Source of the DNA: Georgenia sp. EYE_87
GTDB lineage: Bacteria > Actinomycetota > Actinomycetes > Actinomycetales > Actinomycetaceae
Length of the DNA: 64,000 nucleotides
Reading direction: 5' to 3'
Assembly (NCBI RefSeq): GCF_023148685.1
Contig: NZ_JAHXNL010000001.1
Span: 372,001 to 436,000, forward strand
Shown here: piece by piece, positions 1 through 10,389 of the stretch
Layout of the letters: each line of letters opens with the position of its first letter
How positions within the stretch are numbered: the stretch's first letter is position 1
Made by a program: the position numbers and the translations under genes
Notes under the pieces: generated by a model
Database searches by the model: none
Told to the model about the DNA's origin: nothing
The model's input: only the letters and a program-made list of their open reading frames with translations

Positions 1-980
1 GCGTTCTGCATGGTCGCGTTGGAGATGACCAGGCCGTCGAGCACGATCGCGAACTGGTTCTGCGGCGGCTGCAGGCCGAGCAGCCGCTCGCTGAACTCGC
101 CGAAGCTCTTGGTGCCCTCGCTGTCCATCTCGAGCGAGACGACCCACTCGCCGGTGGCGGCGCCCTGGCTGTTCACGCCCATGCCCGACGACGCGGAGTC
201 GATGTTCGTGCCCTCGAGCGAGGTGGGGCCGAGGATGAACTTCGCGCTGCCGTCCTCGAAGCAGGCGACGAGCGGGGCAGCCGGGTCGTCCTGGACCCCG
301 CCGACGAGGTTCTCCGGGTTCGTGCAGTCGAGCGTGTAGAAGTCGTAGCTGATCTGCTCGGTGATCCAGTTCAGGTCCGACGTGTTCGCGGGCTCGGTCG
401 CCGGCTCGGTGGCGAGCTCGCCGTCGCCGTCGGTGTCCGAGGCCTGCAGCGCCGCCGCCTCGATCTCCTCCTGGGTCGGCGGTGTCGTCGGCTCCTCGGA
501 CGCCTCCGCGGTCGGCTCCTCGGTCGCGCCGTCGGTCGGCGTCTCCTGGGCCTCCTCCAACGCGGCGGGGTCGATCGTGCCGGGACCGGCGACGGTCAGG
601 ACGGGCCGGAAGCGCAGCTGTGCCGACCGACGCACCAGGTCGAGCGTCTCCTCGTCGGGGTTGCCGGGCAGGGCGACCACGATGTTCGAGCCGCCCTGGC
701 TGGTGATCTCCGCCTCGGCGACGCCCGAGGCGTCCACGCGCTGGCGGATGATCTCGATGGCCTGCTGCACGTCCTCCTGCGTGACCTCCGAGTTGTCGGT
801 GGTCTTCGGCGTGAGGATCAGCTGGGTGCCGCCCTCGAGGTCGAGGGCCAGCCGCGGCGTCATCGAGGCCTCCTCGGTCAGCCTCGAGCCGGCGAACAGC
901 GAGCCGAACAGGGCGATCAGGAGAACGGCGAGGAGGCCGAGCGTGCGGCGGGGGCGTTCTCTCGTCTGGCGTTGCGCCAC
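1..980 (-). CDS. secD: Protein translocase subunit SecD (3' end beyond window)
   Basis: SecD is the membrane subunit that, with SecF, uses the proton gradient to complete protein export through SecYEG. The visible 326 residues show an N-terminal transmembrane helix (about residues 13-31), the conserved LALDLEGGTQL segment (about 44-54), and the start of the periplasmic P1 domain. An acidic, Pro/Thr/Glu-rich insert of about 70 residues (roughly 131-200) interrupts P1; such inserts are common in actinobacterial SecD. The GTG start at 980 has an upstream GAGAAGA. The gene lies 52 bp after yajC, the usual Sec pairing. The C-terminal membrane domain is outside the window. Confidence 0.93.
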   Translation of the reverse strand, partial: MAQRQTRERPRRTLGLLAVLLIALFGSLFAGSRLTEEASMTPRLALDLEGGTQLILTPKTTDNSEVTQEDVQQAIEIIRQRVDASGVAEAEITSQGGSNIVVALPGNPDEETLDLVRRSAQLRFRPVLTVAGPGTIDPAALEEAQETPTDGATEEPTAEASEEPTTPPTQEEIEAAALQASDTDGDGELATEPATEPANTSDLNWITEQISYDFYTLDCTNPENLVGGVQDDPAAPLVACFEDGSAKFILGPTSLEGTNIDSASSGMGVNSQGAATGEWVVSLEMDSEGTKSFGEFSERLLGLQPPQNQFAIVLDGLVISNATMQN

Positions 981-1032
981 CGGTGTCTTCTCTCGTGCAG
1001 GGCGCGCCGGGGCGCGCTCGGGGTGGGCCGGG

Positions 1033-1515
1033 TCAGGCGCGGGGGGCGGTGCCGGTGCCCGGCTCGCCGCCCTCGTCCTCGCGGGCGAGCCGGCCGGTGC
1101 CGTCGACCTCCGGGCCGCCCGGGCGGAACTCCCGCTCGGGGCCGGTGGTCCCCGCGTCGAGCGCGGAGGCGTCGTCGGGGACGACGGCGGAGGAGCCGTC
1201 GGGGACGACCGCGGAGGAACCGCCCTCGGCCAGGTCCTCGTCGTCGACGACGGCGAACGGGGGCTCCTTGACCTCCTTGATGGCGCTCCTGAGCCAGATC
1301 GTCTCGACGCCGGAGGGGCTCTCGAGGGTCACCACGTCGCCGTCGATGTCGACCACACGACCGAAGAACCCACCGATCGTCATCACGGACGCACCGGGCA
1401 CGACGGTGTTGTTCAGCATCTCGCGCTGAGCGGCCGCCTGCTTCTTCCCGCGGCTCGTGACGAACCACATCATGCCGATCATGAGGGCGAGGAAGATGAT
1501 GATTGTGGGATCCAT
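1033..1515 (-). CDS. yajC: Preprotein translocase accessory subunit YajC
   Basis: Small single-pass membrane protein that associates with SecDF. It has 160 residues: a hydrophobic helix at about 3-18, a short basic segment (SRGKK), then the conserved YajC core (PGASVMTIGGFFGRVVDID) at about 40-58. The C-terminal third is acidic and low-complexity and includes an exact tandem repeat of SSAVVPD at residues 100-115. The ATG at 1515 is preferred because MDPTIII is the typical YajC N-terminus; an in-frame start at 1554 would add 13 residues. It sits between ruvB and secD as in many actinobacteria. Confidence 0.92.
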   Translation of the reverse strand: MDPTIIIFLALMIGMMWFVTSRGKKQAAAQREMLNNTVVPGASVMTIGGFFGRVVDIDGDVVTLESPSGVETIWLRSAIKEVKEPPFAVVDDEDLAEGGSSAVVPDGSSAVVPDDASALDAGTTGPEREFRPGGPEVDGTGRLAREDEGGEPGTGTAPRA

Positions 1516-1649
1516 CGGGTTCGGGCTCCGGTCGCGTTCGGGGGCGGTAACCACACGAGTCTAGGCGCACCGCCGGGAGTGCCGGTACCAGCGCCCGGTC
1601 CCCGGGCGCGGCGCGGTTCCGCGTGGAGCGGCGCCGGCGCCGGTGCTCC

Positions 1650-2672
1650 TCAGCCGAACAGCGTGCCGTCGCCGGGGCGTTCGAGCCCGAGGTGCTCGTA
1701 CGCGGCGGCGGTGGCCATCCGCCCGCGCGGGGTGCGCACCACGAGCCCCTCGCGCACCAGGAACGGCTCGGCGACCGTCTCGACGGTCTCGGGCTCCTCG
1801 CCCACTGTCACCGCCAGCGTCGTCAGCCCCACCGGGCCGCCGCCGAAGCGTGAGCACAACGCCTGCAGGACGGCCCGGTCGAGCCGGTCCAGGCCGAGAC
1901 GGTCCACCTCGAACACGTCCAGCGCGCCGTGCGCGGCGGCGAGGTCGAGCAGCCCGGTGCCGCGCACCTGCGCGAAGTCCTGGACGCGGCGGAGCAGCCG
2001 GTTCGCGATGCGCGGGGTGCCGCGGGAGCGCGAGGCGAGCTCGCGCGCGGCGTCGTCGTGCAGGGTCGCGCCGAGGAGGCCGGCGCTGCGGTGCAGCACC
2101 CGCTCGAGCTCCTCGGGCGTGTAGAAGTCCAGGTGGCCGGTGAACCCGAACCGGTCGCGCAGCGGCGCGGGCAGCAGACCGGCCCTGGTGGTCGCCCCGA
2201 CCACGGTGAACGGCGGCAGCGAGAGCGGGATCGACGTCGCACCGGGCCCCTTGCCGACGATGACGTCGACCCGGTAGTCCTCCATGGCCAGGTAGAGCAT
2301 CTCCTCCACGGGGCGGGCGAGGCGGTGGATCTCGTCGATGAAGAGCACGTCGTGCGCCTGGAGCGAGGACAGGATGGCGGCGAGGTCCCCGGCGTGCTGG
2401 ATCGCCGGCCCCGACGTCAGGCGCAGGGCGCCCTCGACCTCGGCGGCGATGATCATCGCGAGGGTGGTCTTGCCCAGGCCGGGCGGGCCGGACAGCAGCA
2501 CGTGGTCCGGCGGCGTGCTGCGCGCCCTGGCGGCGTCGAGCACGAGTGAGAGCTGGTCGCGCACCACCTCCTGGCCGACGAAGTCCGCCAGCCGGCGCGG
2601 TCGCAGGGCCGCCTCGGCGGCGCGCTCGATCTCGTCGGCGCCGGCGTCCATGACCTCCTGCTCCTCAGACAC
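1650..2672 (-). CDS. ruvB: Holliday junction branch-migration ATPase RuvB
   Basis: Hexameric AAA+ motor that pulls DNA through the RuvA-bound Holliday junction during recombination and repair. The 340-residue product is full length. It shows Walker [10 protein letters not shown] (about 62-70), Walker B LFIDEIH (about 110-116), sensor 1 VGATTRAG (about 158-165) and the arginine finger in LRDRFGF (about 171-177), followed by the winged-helix domain. Its ATG overlaps the ruvA stop by 8 bp, so the two are translationally coupled. Confidence 0.98.
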   Translation of the reverse strand: MSEEQEVMDAGADEIERAAEAALRPRRLADFVGQEVVRDQLSLVLDAARARSTPPDHVLLSGPPGLGKTTLAMIIAAEVEGALRLTSGPAIQHAGDLAAILSSLQAHDVLFIDEIHRLARPVEEMLYLAMEDYRVDVIVGKGPGATSIPLSLPPFTVVGATTRAGLLPAPLRDRFGFTGHLDFYTPEELERVLHRSAGLLGATLHDDAARELASRSRGTPRIANRLLRRVQDFAQVRGTGLLDLAAAHGALDVFEVDRLGLDRLDRAVLQALCSRFGGGPVGLTTLAVTVGEEPETVETVAEPFLVREGLVVRTPRGRMATAAAYEHLGLERPGDGTLFG

Positions 2673-3279
2673 GGGCGTGACCGCCGAGGTGCTGGAGCGC
2701 GGCCCGCAGGATCCCCGGCACGTCGGCCGGCGGCTGCTCCGCGCCCGTCACGGACTCCACGGCGGCGGCGGCTACCTTCTCGCTCCAGCCGAGCTGGACC
2801 AGGGCCTCGACCACCTCGGGGGCCTGGGTCGCCGCGGGGGCCCCGGGCGGCGCCGTGCCCGGGCCGAGGCCGTCGCCGGGCGCGCCGAGCTTCTCGCCGA
2901 TCTCGAGGACGATGCGCTGGGCGCCCTTCCGGCCGATGCCGGGGACGCGCTGCAGGGCGGCGAGGTCCTCCCCCGCGACGGCGCGGCGCAGGCCGTCCGG
3001 GGTGTGCACGGCCAGCATCGCCAGCGCGAGCCGCGGCCCCACGCCCGAGACGGTCTGGAGCGTCTCGAACACCGCGCGCTCGTCGTCGTCGGCGAAGCCG
3101 AACAGCGTGAGCGAGTCCTCCCGCACCACGAGCGACGTGGCGAGCCTGGCGTCGCGCCCGACCGTCAGGCCGGCCAGCGTCGTCGGCGTCGCCTGGACGA
3201 GCATGCCGACGCCGCCGACGGCCACGACGGCGTGGTCGAGCCCGACGGCCTCGACCGTCCCGGTCACTGACGCGATCAT
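2665..3279 (-). CDS. ruvA: Holliday junction DNA-binding protein RuvA
   Basis: Tetrameric junction-binding subunit of RuvAB. The 204-residue protein begins [12 protein letters not shown], the normal RuvA N-terminus, so the ATG at 3279 is chosen over longer in-frame extensions. It has the OB-fold domain I, then two helix-hairpin-helix motifs ([11 protein letters not shown] and [11 protein letters not shown]), a Pro/Ala/Gly linker, and C-terminal domain III that contacts RuvB. It lies between ruvC and ruvB in the classical ruvCAB order. Confidence 0.97.
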   Translation of the reverse strand: MIASVTGTVEAVGLDHAVVAVGGVGMLVQATPTTLAGLTVGRDARLATSLVVREDSLTLFGFADDDERAVFETLQTVSGVGPRLALAMLAVHTPDGLRRAVAGEDLAALQRVPGIGRKGAQRIVLEIGEKLGAPGDGLGPGTAPPGAPAATQAPEVVEALVQLGWSEKVAAAAVESVTGAEQPPADVPGILRAALQHLGGHARV

Positions 3280-3359
3280 CTGGGTCCTTCCTCGGCCGCG
3301 CTCACGCGGACCCTCTCGGCCGTCCCCGGCCGTGAACACTTGTACGACTGCGGTCCAAA

Positions 3360-3980
3360 CTACCCCTTGGGTGCGACAGCCCCGGCCCGGCGCGCCGAGC
3401 GCTCCGCCTCCGCCCACAGCCGCTGGGCCGGGGTGAGGCCGGGACCGACGGCTCGGGGCAGCGTGTCGGCGCCGCCGTACTGGGCCCGCACCGCGCTGCC
3501 CGCACCCCCGCCCCGCCAGGCGTGGCAGATCGCGAGGGCGAGCGCGTCCGCGGCGTCGGCGGGCCGCGGCTTCTCGGTCAGGCCGAGGATCCGCCGGACC
3601 ATCTCCTGCACCTGCGGCTTCTCCGCCCGGCCGTTCCCGGTCACGGCCGCCTTGACCTCGCTGGGGGTGTGCAGGGCGAGCGGCAGGTGCGCCCGCGCGG
3701 CGGCGAGCATGGCCACCCCGGCCACCTGGGAGGTCCCGGTGATGCTCCGGACGTTGGCCTGGGCGAAGACGCGCTCGACGGCGACCACGTCGGGACGGTG
3801 TCGTTCGAGCCACCGGTCGATCTCCTCGGCGACCTCGAGCAGCCGCAGGTGCGGCGAGAGCTCCGCGGGGGTCCGCACGACCCCGACGTCCACGAGCCGG
3901 ACGCGCCGGCCGCTCCCGGTCGTCTCCACGACGCCGAGCCCGCAGCGGGTCAGTCCGGGGTCGACTCCGAGGATGCGCAC
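3360..3980 (-). CDS. ruvC: Crossover junction endonuclease RuvC
   Basis: Dimeric resolvase that nicks Holliday junctions. The acidic catalytic residues are visible: Asp7 in GVDPGL, Glu69 in VAVERVFAQ, and the C-terminal DAADALALA cluster. The GTG at 3980 (VRILGVDPG) places the first catalytic Asp at the usual position 7; upstream in-frame sequence is Pro/Gly-rich and not RuvC-like. The predicted length of 206 residues exceeds E. coli RuvC by a Gly/Ala-rich C-terminal tail. It is followed by ruvA after 80 bp. Confidence 0.96.
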   Translation of the reverse strand: MRILGVDPGLTRCGLGVVETTGSGRRVRLVDVGVVRTPAELSPHLRLLEVAEEIDRWLERHRPDVVAVERVFAQANVRSITGTSQVAGVAMLAAARAHLPLALHTPSEVKAAVTGNGRAEKPQVQEMVRRILGLTEKPRPADAADALALAICHAWRGGGAGSAVRAQYGGADTLPRAVGPGLTPAQRLWAEAERSARRAGAVAPKG

Positions 3981-4085
3981 GGTCCTACTCTCGCACCGGC
4001 CACCCGCACGCGGACGCAGCGGCCCGCCGTGCGGCGCGGCGGCGTGGGTCACGCCGCAGCGCCCCGCCGGCGCTGCCGGACGGTG

Positions 4086-4847
4086 TCAGTCCTCCTCGTC
4101 GAGGGCGGCCATGACCTCGTCGGAGGCGTTGAAGTTGGCGAAGACGTTCTGCACGTCGTCGCTGTCCTCCAGGGCGTCGATGAGCCGGAGGACCTTGCGG
4201 GCCCCGTCGACGTCGACGTCGACCTCCATGGACGGGACGAACTGCGCCTCGGCGGAGTCGTAGTCCAGACCGGCCTCCTGCAGGGCGGTGCGGACCGCCA
4301 CGACGTCGGACGCCTCGCTGAGGATCTCGAAGGACTCGCCCAGGTCGTTGACCTCCTCGGCCCCGGCGTCGAGGACGGCCGAGAGGACGTCGTCCTCGGT
4401 CAGGCCGTCGGACTTGGGGACGATGACGACGCCGCGCCGGTTGAACAGGTACGACACGGAGCCCGGGTCGGCCAGGTTGCCGCCGTTGCGGGTGAAGGCC
4501 ACCCGGACGTCGGAGGCCGCGCGGTTGCGGTTGTCCGTGAGGCACTCGACCAGGACGGCGACGCCACCGGGGGCGTAGCCCTCGTACATGATCGTCTCGT
4601 AGTCGGCGCCGCCGGTCTCCGCGCCGGAGCCGCGCTTGACGGCGCGGTCGATGTTGTCGGCCGGGACGGAGGACTTCTTGGCCTTCTGGATGGCGTCGAA
4701 GAGCGTGGGGTTGCCCGCCGGGTCGCCGCCACCGGTGCGCGCGGCCACCTCGATGTTCTTGATCATGCGTGCGAAGAGCTTGCCGCGCTTCGCGTCGATG
4801 GCCGCCTTCTTGTGCTTGGTGGTGGCCCACTTGGAGTGACCGGACAT
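4086..4847 (-). CDS. YebC/PmpR family protein (TACO1-like)
   Basis: Full-length 253-residue member of the YebC/TACO1 family, starting [22 protein letters not shown], the family's basic N-terminal signature. Family members are described as DNA-binding regulators, and more recently as ribosome-associated factors that relieve stalling at proline-rich motifs; the sequence does not decide between these. Placement between pdxT and ruvC is the standard actinobacterial context. The acidic C-terminus (ALDEED) is typical. Confidence 0.94.
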   Translation of the reverse strand: MSGHSKWATTKHKKAAIDAKRGKLFARMIKNIEVAARTGGGDPAGNPTLFDAIQKAKKSSVPADNIDRAVKRGSGAETGGADYETIMYEGYAPGGVAVLVECLTDNRNRAASDVRVAFTRNGGNLADPGSVSYLFNRRGVVIVPKSDGLTEDDVLSAVLDAGAEEVNDLGESFEILSEASDVVAVRTALQEAGLDYDSAEAQFVPSMEVDVDVDGARKVLRLIDALEDSDDVQNVFANFNASDEVMAALDEED

Positions 4848-4856
4848 GTGTGCTCC

Positions 4857-5570
4857 TCAGGTGCTCGACTGCGTGGCGGCCACGGCGTCCTCGCGGACCA
4901 TGTTGACGAAGAACCGGTGCACCCGCGTGTCGTCACCGATCTCGGGGTGGAAGGCGGTCGCGAGCAGCCTGCCGTGGCGGACTGCGACGATCCTACCGGT
5001 GCCGCCGGGCGCGCCGCCGTCGGCAGGTCCGGAGCGTGCTCCGGCGCCGGCGTTCGCGGAGGCCACGGTGGCGGCGTGGGCGGGGGCGACGGTGGTCGCG
5101 AGGACCTCGACACCCGGGCCGACCTCCTCCACCCAGGGTGCGCGGATGAAGACGGCGTGCAGCGGTCCTTCGCCGCCCTCCAGCCCCGGGGCGCGGAGCG
5201 GCTGCTCGAAGGAGTCGACCTGCCTGCCGAAGGCGTTGCGGCGGACCGTCATGTCGATTCCGCCCAGCGTCCGCTGGTCCGCGGGGCGGTCCAGGACCCG
5301 GTCGGCGAGGAGGATCATCCCGGCGCAGGAGCCGAAGACCGGCATGCCCGCCGCGATGCGCTCGCGCACCGGGTCGAACAGGCCGAAGGCGCGCAGGAGC
5401 TTGTCCATCGTCGTCGACTCCCCGCCGGGGAGGACGAGGGCGTCGACGGCGGCGAGCTCGCCGGGCCGGCGGACCGGCTCGGCGTCCGCTCCGGCCGAGA
5501 CCAGGGCCGCGAGGTGCTCGCGCACGTCGCCCTGCAGGGCGAGCACGCCGACGGTGGGGCGAGATGTCAC
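4857..5570 (-). CDS. pdxT: Pyridoxal 5'-phosphate synthase glutaminase subunit PdxT
   Basis: Class I glutamine amidotransferase that hydrolyses glutamine and channels ammonia to PdxS for de novo vitamin B6 synthesis. It shows [12 protein letters not shown] at the N-terminus, PGGEST, the nucleophile cysteine in FGSCAGM (about residue 82) and the C-terminal His/Glu pair in FHPEIGDD. A Gly/Ala-rich insert of about 20 residues ([13 protein letters not shown]) interrupts the domain before the last strand and looks like a surface loop. GTG at 5570 is chosen because the conserved fold begins at once; a TTG at 5579 is the alternative. The partner pdxS is upstream with a NUDIX gene between. Confidence 0.95.
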   Translation of the reverse strand: MTSRPTVGVLALQGDVREHLAALVSAGADAEPVRRPGELAAVDALVLPGGESTTMDKLLRAFGLFDPVRERIAAGMPVFGSCAGMILLADRVLDRPADQRTLGGIDMTVRRNAFGRQVDSFEQPLRAPGLEGGEGPLHAVFIRAPWVEEVGPGVEVLATTVAPAHAATVASANAGAGARSGPADGGAPGGTGRIVAVRHGRLLATAFHPEIGDDTRVHRFFVNMVREDAVAATQSST

Positions 5571-5628
5571 GGCGGGCAAGTCTAGTGCCTGCCCCCACCG
5601 GTGAGATGACGGGCCGCCGCGTGGGTGG

Positions 5629-6179
5629 TCAGAGGGAGGACTCGTCCAGGTGCTCGACGGAACCGTCCCAGCCGTCCAGGAGACGGCGGACGAGCGCGGG
5701 CAGCGCGAGCGGGTAGACCACGGTGCCCGCCGCGACGGCGGACTCGAGCTCGTCGATCTCCCACCAGCGCATCTCGTCGAGCACGTCCCGCTCGAGGAGC
5801 GTCCAGCCCTCGTCGGTGACGGCGTCCGCGGAGTCGACCCTCGCGAGGAAGAACTCCTCGTCCTGACGGCAGGTGACCCGGGCGAAGTCGAAGAGGGCGC
5901 TGCGGGTGAGCACCGGCCCCACCAGCGCGTCGTGCGCGACGGACAGGCCCGTCTCCTCGCGCACCTCGCGGACGGCGCCGTCGTGGGCGCTCTCCCCCGC
6001 GTCCAGCCCGCCGCCCACGGTGAACCACCAGGTGCGGGTGACCTCCCCGGCGTCGTGACCGCGCACGAGAAGGACGCGGTCGTCGCCGTCGAGGAGGATC
6101 ACCCGGGCGGCCCGGCGGAACGGCACGCCGTCCGGTCCCGGCTCCCACTCGGGGCCGAGCCCGTAGGTGAGCGGTTCCG

Positions 6180-6183
<4 letters not shown>
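5629..6183 (-). CDS. NUDIX hydrolase
   Basis: A 184-residue NUDIX pyrophosphohydrolase. The NUDIX box is intact: GGGLDAGES followed by REVREETGL, giving the metal-binding glutamates. The substrate cannot be told from sequence. The GTG start overlaps the pdxS stop as GTGA, so it is co-translated with the B6 synthase genes, and pdxT follows 58 bp later. Mycobacteria also carry a NUDIX gene in this neighbourhood (between pimA and pdxS), so the association is old, but a role in B6 or lipid metabolism is only inference. Confidence 0.9.
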
Positions 6184-7097
<914 letters not shown>

Positions 7098-7255
7098 GTT
7101 TGACCTCGGTGGATGCGGGGAAAGGGTCGTGGGGCGGACCCGACGGCCATTCTAGTCGCGCGGGAGCGGCGCCCCCGCCGGGCTCCAGCTGCTGGGACCG
7201 GCCGCGGCACGGGCGCTCTCGGCCGCCGGGCCGGACCCGCGCCGACCCGCGGCTC

Positions 7256-8479
7256 CTAGGCGGCGGCCAGGAATCCCGCGCGGGACCGTACGACGGCGTC
7301 CAGGAGGTCGCGCTCGTCCGCATGGGTGCGCAGGTCGTACCGGCCGGTGAGGGATCGCTGCCGCGCGAAGGCCAGCGTGGTCGCCGAGCGCTGGAAGTCC
7401 TTCATGGCCCGGCCGGCGCCGGCGCCCCGCGACGCCGCCCAGCGCCGGGCGGCCCGGCGCCCACCCATCGAGGTGAGCATCCGGATCTCGTACGGCGCGA
7501 ACCAGCCGGCCTGCGCGTACTCGGACAGGCGGTGGCCGATCGTGGCCTTCTCGTCGTTGCGCAGCCAGACCACCAGGACGATGCCGGCGGCGAAGAGCGG
7601 GACCTGGAAGAGCCAGTACAGCACGTCGTAGAGCGCCAGCGCCGCGGACCCGTTCCACACCGCGTGGAGCATCACCGCGCCCAGCCAGCCGACCGGGAAG
7701 AGCCACAGCCACGAGTGGCGGTCGGCCGACCTCGAGGCGAAGCCGAGGGCGATGCCGATGACCGCCGTGAAGGTCACGTGCGCGAAGGGCGACTGGACCG
7801 CCCGCGCCACGAACACCTCGGTCAGGACGTCGCTGTACTGGACGAAGTAGAGGATGTTCTCGGTGAACGCGAACCCCGCCGCGACCACGGCCGCGTAGAC
7901 GATTCCGTCCACCGGCCCGTCGAAGTACCGGCGGCGCAGCAGGAAGATCAGCAGGACGCCCAGGCCCTTGGCGGTCTCCTCGACCAGCGGCGCGCCCACC
8001 ACGGTGCCGAGCACGGACGCGACCAGCGAGCTGCCGGTGGCGCCCATGACGTAGAACGCGAAGGCCTCGTTGAGGATCAGGGAGACGGCCGTCGAGACCC
8101 CGACGCCCCACAGGAGCGCGGCGAGGAGGAGCCAGCGCGGCTCCGGCTCCCAACGGTCGACCCACGCGATGGCGGCGAGCACCCCGACCAGCGGCAGGAG
8201 GGCGAGGAACCCGGCGAGCACGGTCGCACCCACGCCCCCGCCCTGGCCGAGGATGACGGCGAGCAGCCACACGGCCCCGGCGAGGCCCAGGGCGATGCCG
8301 ACGACCTCGACGACGAGCGTGGCCGTGCGGCGCCGGGCAGGCTGCGGCCACTGCGGGGCGGCGGCCAGCTGCGGCGCGTGCTGCCCCGGCACGGGGGACG
8401 GGCGGTACCCGATCGTCTCGTGGTCGCCGCGGCCGTCCGGACCACCGGGCGCGAAGGGGGACGGGCCGCTCGACGACAT
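7256..8479 (-). CDS. PrsW family intramembrane metalloprotease
   Basis: A 407-residue polytopic membrane protein. After a Pro-rich cytoplasmic N-terminus (about 1-50) it has around eight hydrophobic segments carrying the PrsW hallmarks: LVEETAKG (EE at about 167-168), FAFTENIL (Glu about 207), FAHVTFTA (His about 234) and HAVWNGS (His about 271), which form the membrane-embedded zinc site. PrsW of Bacillus cleaves an anti-sigma factor; no anti-sigma gene is adjacent here, so the substrate is unknown. The C-terminal 100 residues are soluble and basic. It follows the LemA-like gene after a GC-rich repeat spacer. Confidence 0.9.
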   Translation of the reverse strand: MSSSGPSPFAPGGPDGRGDHETIGYRPSPVPGQHAPQLAAAPQWPQPARRRTATLVVEVVGIALGLAGAVWLLAVILGQGGGVGATVLAGFLALLPLVGVLAAIAWVDRWEPEPRWLLLAALLWGVGVSTAVSLILNEAFAFYVMGATGSSLVASVLGTVVGAPLVEETAKGLGVLLIFLLRRRYFDGPVDGIVYAAVVAAGFAFTENILYFVQYSDVLTEVFVARAVQSPFAHVTFTAVIGIALGFASRSADRHSWLWLFPVGWLGAVMLHAVWNGSAALALYDVLYWLFQVPLFAAGIVLVVWLRNDEKATIGHRLSEYAQAGWFAPYEIRMLTSMGGRRAARRWAASRGAGAGRAMKDFQRSATTLAFARQRSLTGRYDLRTHADERDLLDAVVRSRAGFLAAA

Positions 8480-8510
8480 GGGCGCCAGCCTAGGGGCTCG
8501 GCCTCCCGCC

Positions 8511-8580
8511 GCGCCCGCGGCCCGGGCGGTCCGCGCCGCGCCCGCGGCCCGGGCGGTCCGCGCCGTGCCCGCGGCCCGGC
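8511..8580. repeat. 27-bp GC-rich direct repeat, about 2.5 copies
   Basis: Two exact adjacent 27-bp copies (8511-8537 and 8538-8564) and a partial third lie between the LemA-like and prsW-like genes. The unit contains cccgcggcccgggcgg and is itself partly self-complementary, so transcripts could fold there. It could be replication slippage in an intergenic spacer or a weak transcription attenuator; the sequence does not decide. Confidence 0.75.
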
Positions 8581-8596
8581 GTCCCGCGGCGCAGGC

Positions 8597-9208
8597 TCAG
8601 TCCCCGGGCAGCTCGTCGTCCATGTCGAACGGCTCGGGCAGCGGCGCCCGGCCGGCGAGGTGGAACACCCGGACCAGCGGGTCGGCCCGCAGGCGGCGCA
8701 CCTGCTCGACGTGGGAGTTGTGGAAGCGCCGGGCGAGCTGGAGCCGGTACCAGGACTGGTGCAGCTGCGTCATGACGGCGGCCGCCCGCGGGTCGGCTGC
8801 GAGCTCGTCGCGCTCCGCCCGTGCGCCGAGGACCGCACGCAGCGTCCGGCTCAGCTCGCTCTCGAGCAGGGCCCGGCTCGTGCCGTCGCCCGCGCTGTCG
8901 TCCACCCCGGCGAGCGGACCGGTCTCGGGGCTGCCCGCGAGACCGTCCGGCACCAGGTCCACCGGGGCGGCGTCGCTGGCGCGCAGCGCGACGTCGGCGA
9001 CGACCATCGCCTCGGCGGGGTCCAGGGCCCCCGACGCCGCCAGCTCGGTCGCGGCGGCGGCGCGGCGGGCGAGCTGCGCCTCGAGGGTGGCGCGCGAGCG
9101 CAGCACGGTCCGGTGGAGCCGGTCCACGCGCACCGCCTGGCGCCAGAGCACGACGAGGACGACCGCCAGCACGGCGACGGCCACGAGCACCCACTCGGTC
9201 AGGCCCAC
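8597..9208 (-). CDS. LemA-like single-pass membrane protein
   Basis: A 203-residue protein of unknown function. It has one N-terminal transmembrane helix (about 4-22), a long Ala/Arg/Leu-rich helical region probably forming a coiled coil, and a C-terminal stretch (QLARRFHNSHVEQVRRL, then a VFHLAG segment) that resembles the end of LemA proteins, where a YN-type pair is followed by a membrane-proximal FP segment. The LemA assignment is from pattern only. The GTG start overlaps the pimA stop by 10 bp, so it is translated with the PIM genes. The acidic C-terminus ends FDMDDELPGD. Confidence 0.7.
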   Translation of the reverse strand: MGLTEWVLVAVAVLAVVLVVLWRQAVRVDRLHRTVLRSRATLEAQLARRAAAATELAASGALDPAEAMVVADVALRASDAAPVDLVPDGLAGSPETGPLAGVDDSAGDGTSRALLESELSRTLRAVLGARAERDELAADPRAAAVMTQLHQSWYRLQLARRFHNSHVEQVRRLRADPLVRVFHLAGRAPLPEPFDMDDELPGD

Positions 9209-10389
9209 GGCCGCTCCGTCGCCGCGGCGCGCAGCCGGCCGAACATGGTCCGCGAACGCGGGTCCTCCCGCACGCGGGCGTGCGCGGTGGACAGGACCAT
9301 GTCGTAGACGGCGAGCACCTGGCTGGTCACGGTCGACCAGTCGTAGCGGCGCACCGCCGTCGCGGCCCGCTCCCGCAGGGGGAGGCCGTCGCCGCGGTGG
9401 GTCAGCACGTCCACGAGGGTCCGAGCGAGGCTGGTGGGGTCCCCGCGGTGGAACAGCCGGCCGACGGCGCCGTCCTCGAGCACCGCCTGGAAGGCGGGGA
9501 TGTCGGCGGCCACGGTGAGCGCGCCGCCGCTCATCGCCTCGACCAGCACGATCCCGAAGCTCTCGCCGCCGGTCTGCGGGGCGACGTAGACGTCCACCGA
9601 GGCGAACAGGCTCGCCTTCTCCTCGTCGCTCACGCCGCCGAGGAAGGTCACGGAGTCACCGAAGCGGGCGAGCTGCGCCCGTTCGGCGGACGCCTCGCCG
9701 CGCCCCGCGACGAGGAACCGCGCTCCCGGCACCTCGGCGAGGACCGGGCCGACGGCGTCGGCGAGGATCGGCAGGCCCTTGCGCGGCTCGTCGAGCCGGC
9801 CCAGGAACGCCACCGTCGGGCGCTCCTCCGTCCCGATCCACCGGGGGTCCTTCGGCGCGGTCGCGAACCGGTCGACGTAGACGCCGTTGGGCACGATGAC
9901 GGCGTCTCCGCCGAGGTGCTGGACCAGCGTGCGGCGCGCCTCGGCGGAGACGGCGATGCGGCCGCTGATCTTCTCCAGCATCGGCACGACGACGGGCGAG
10001 ATGGCCTGCAGGCCGCGTGAGCGCTCCATCGAGGTGTGGAACGTCCCGACGACGGGCCCGTCCGCCGCCCACAGCGCGAGCATGCTCAGCGACGGCAGGA
10101 ACGGCTCGTGGATGTGCAGCAGGTCGAAGTCGCCGTCCTCCACCCAGCGGCGCACGCGGGCGCCGACGACGGGGCCGAAGTTCAGCCGGGCGACGGAGCC
10201 GTTGTACGGGATGGCCACCGTCTTCCCGCTGGGGACGACGTAGTCGGGGACGGGCGTGGAGTCCTCGGCGGGGGCGAGCACGCTGACGTGGTGCCCGAGC
10301 CGGATCAGCTCCTCGGCGAGGTCGCGGACGTGGAACTGGACCCCGCCCGGCGCGTCGAAGGAGTAGGGGCAGACGATGCCGACGCGCAT
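9199..10389 (-). CDS. pimA: Phosphatidylinositol alpha-mannosyltransferase PimA
   Basis: GT4-family enzyme that transfers the first mannose from GDP-mannose to phosphatidylinositol on the inner leaflet, committing it to PIM synthesis. The 396-residue product starts MRVGIVCPYSFDAPGGVQFH, the typical PimA N-terminus with a glycine-rich acceptor loop. It has HIHEPFLPS mid-domain and the E-x7-E nucleotide-sugar motif GGESFGIVLVEAMSGG in the C-terminal Rossmann domain. Its ATG overlaps the patA stop by one base (TGATG). The order pgsA-patA-pimA matches Mycobacterium. Confidence 0.96.
   Translation of the reverse strand: MRVGIVCPYSFDAPGGVQFHVRDLAEELIRLGHHVSVLAPAEDSTPVPDYVVPSGKTVAIPYNGSVARLNFGPVVGARVRRWVEDGDFDLLHIHEPFLPSLSMLALWAADGPVVGTFHTSMERSRGLQAISPVVVPMLEKISGRIAVSAEARRTLVQHLGGDAVIVPNGVYVDRFATAPKDPRWIGTEERPTVAFLGRLDEPRKGLPILADAVGPVLAEVPGARFLVAGRGEASAERAQLARFGDSVTFLGGVSDEEKASLFASVDVYVAPQTGGESFGIVLVEAMSGGALTVAADIPAFQAVLEDGAVGRLFHRGDPTSLARTLVDVLTHRGDGLPLRERAATAVRRYDWSTVTSQVLAVYDMVLSTAHARVREDPRSRTMFGRLRAAATERPWA

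Noticed and set aside
361-2124. A 587-codon open frame on the plus strand across secD, yajC and ruvB
   Set aside because: It runs antisense to three clearly conserved genes and translates to low-complexity Ser/Arg/Ala-rich sequence, as expected for non-coding frames in very GC-rich DNA.
8511-8580. CRISPR-like array
   Set aside because: The repeats are directly adjacent with no spacers and only about 2.5 copies; the same reasoning excludes the blocks at 18691 and 39296.
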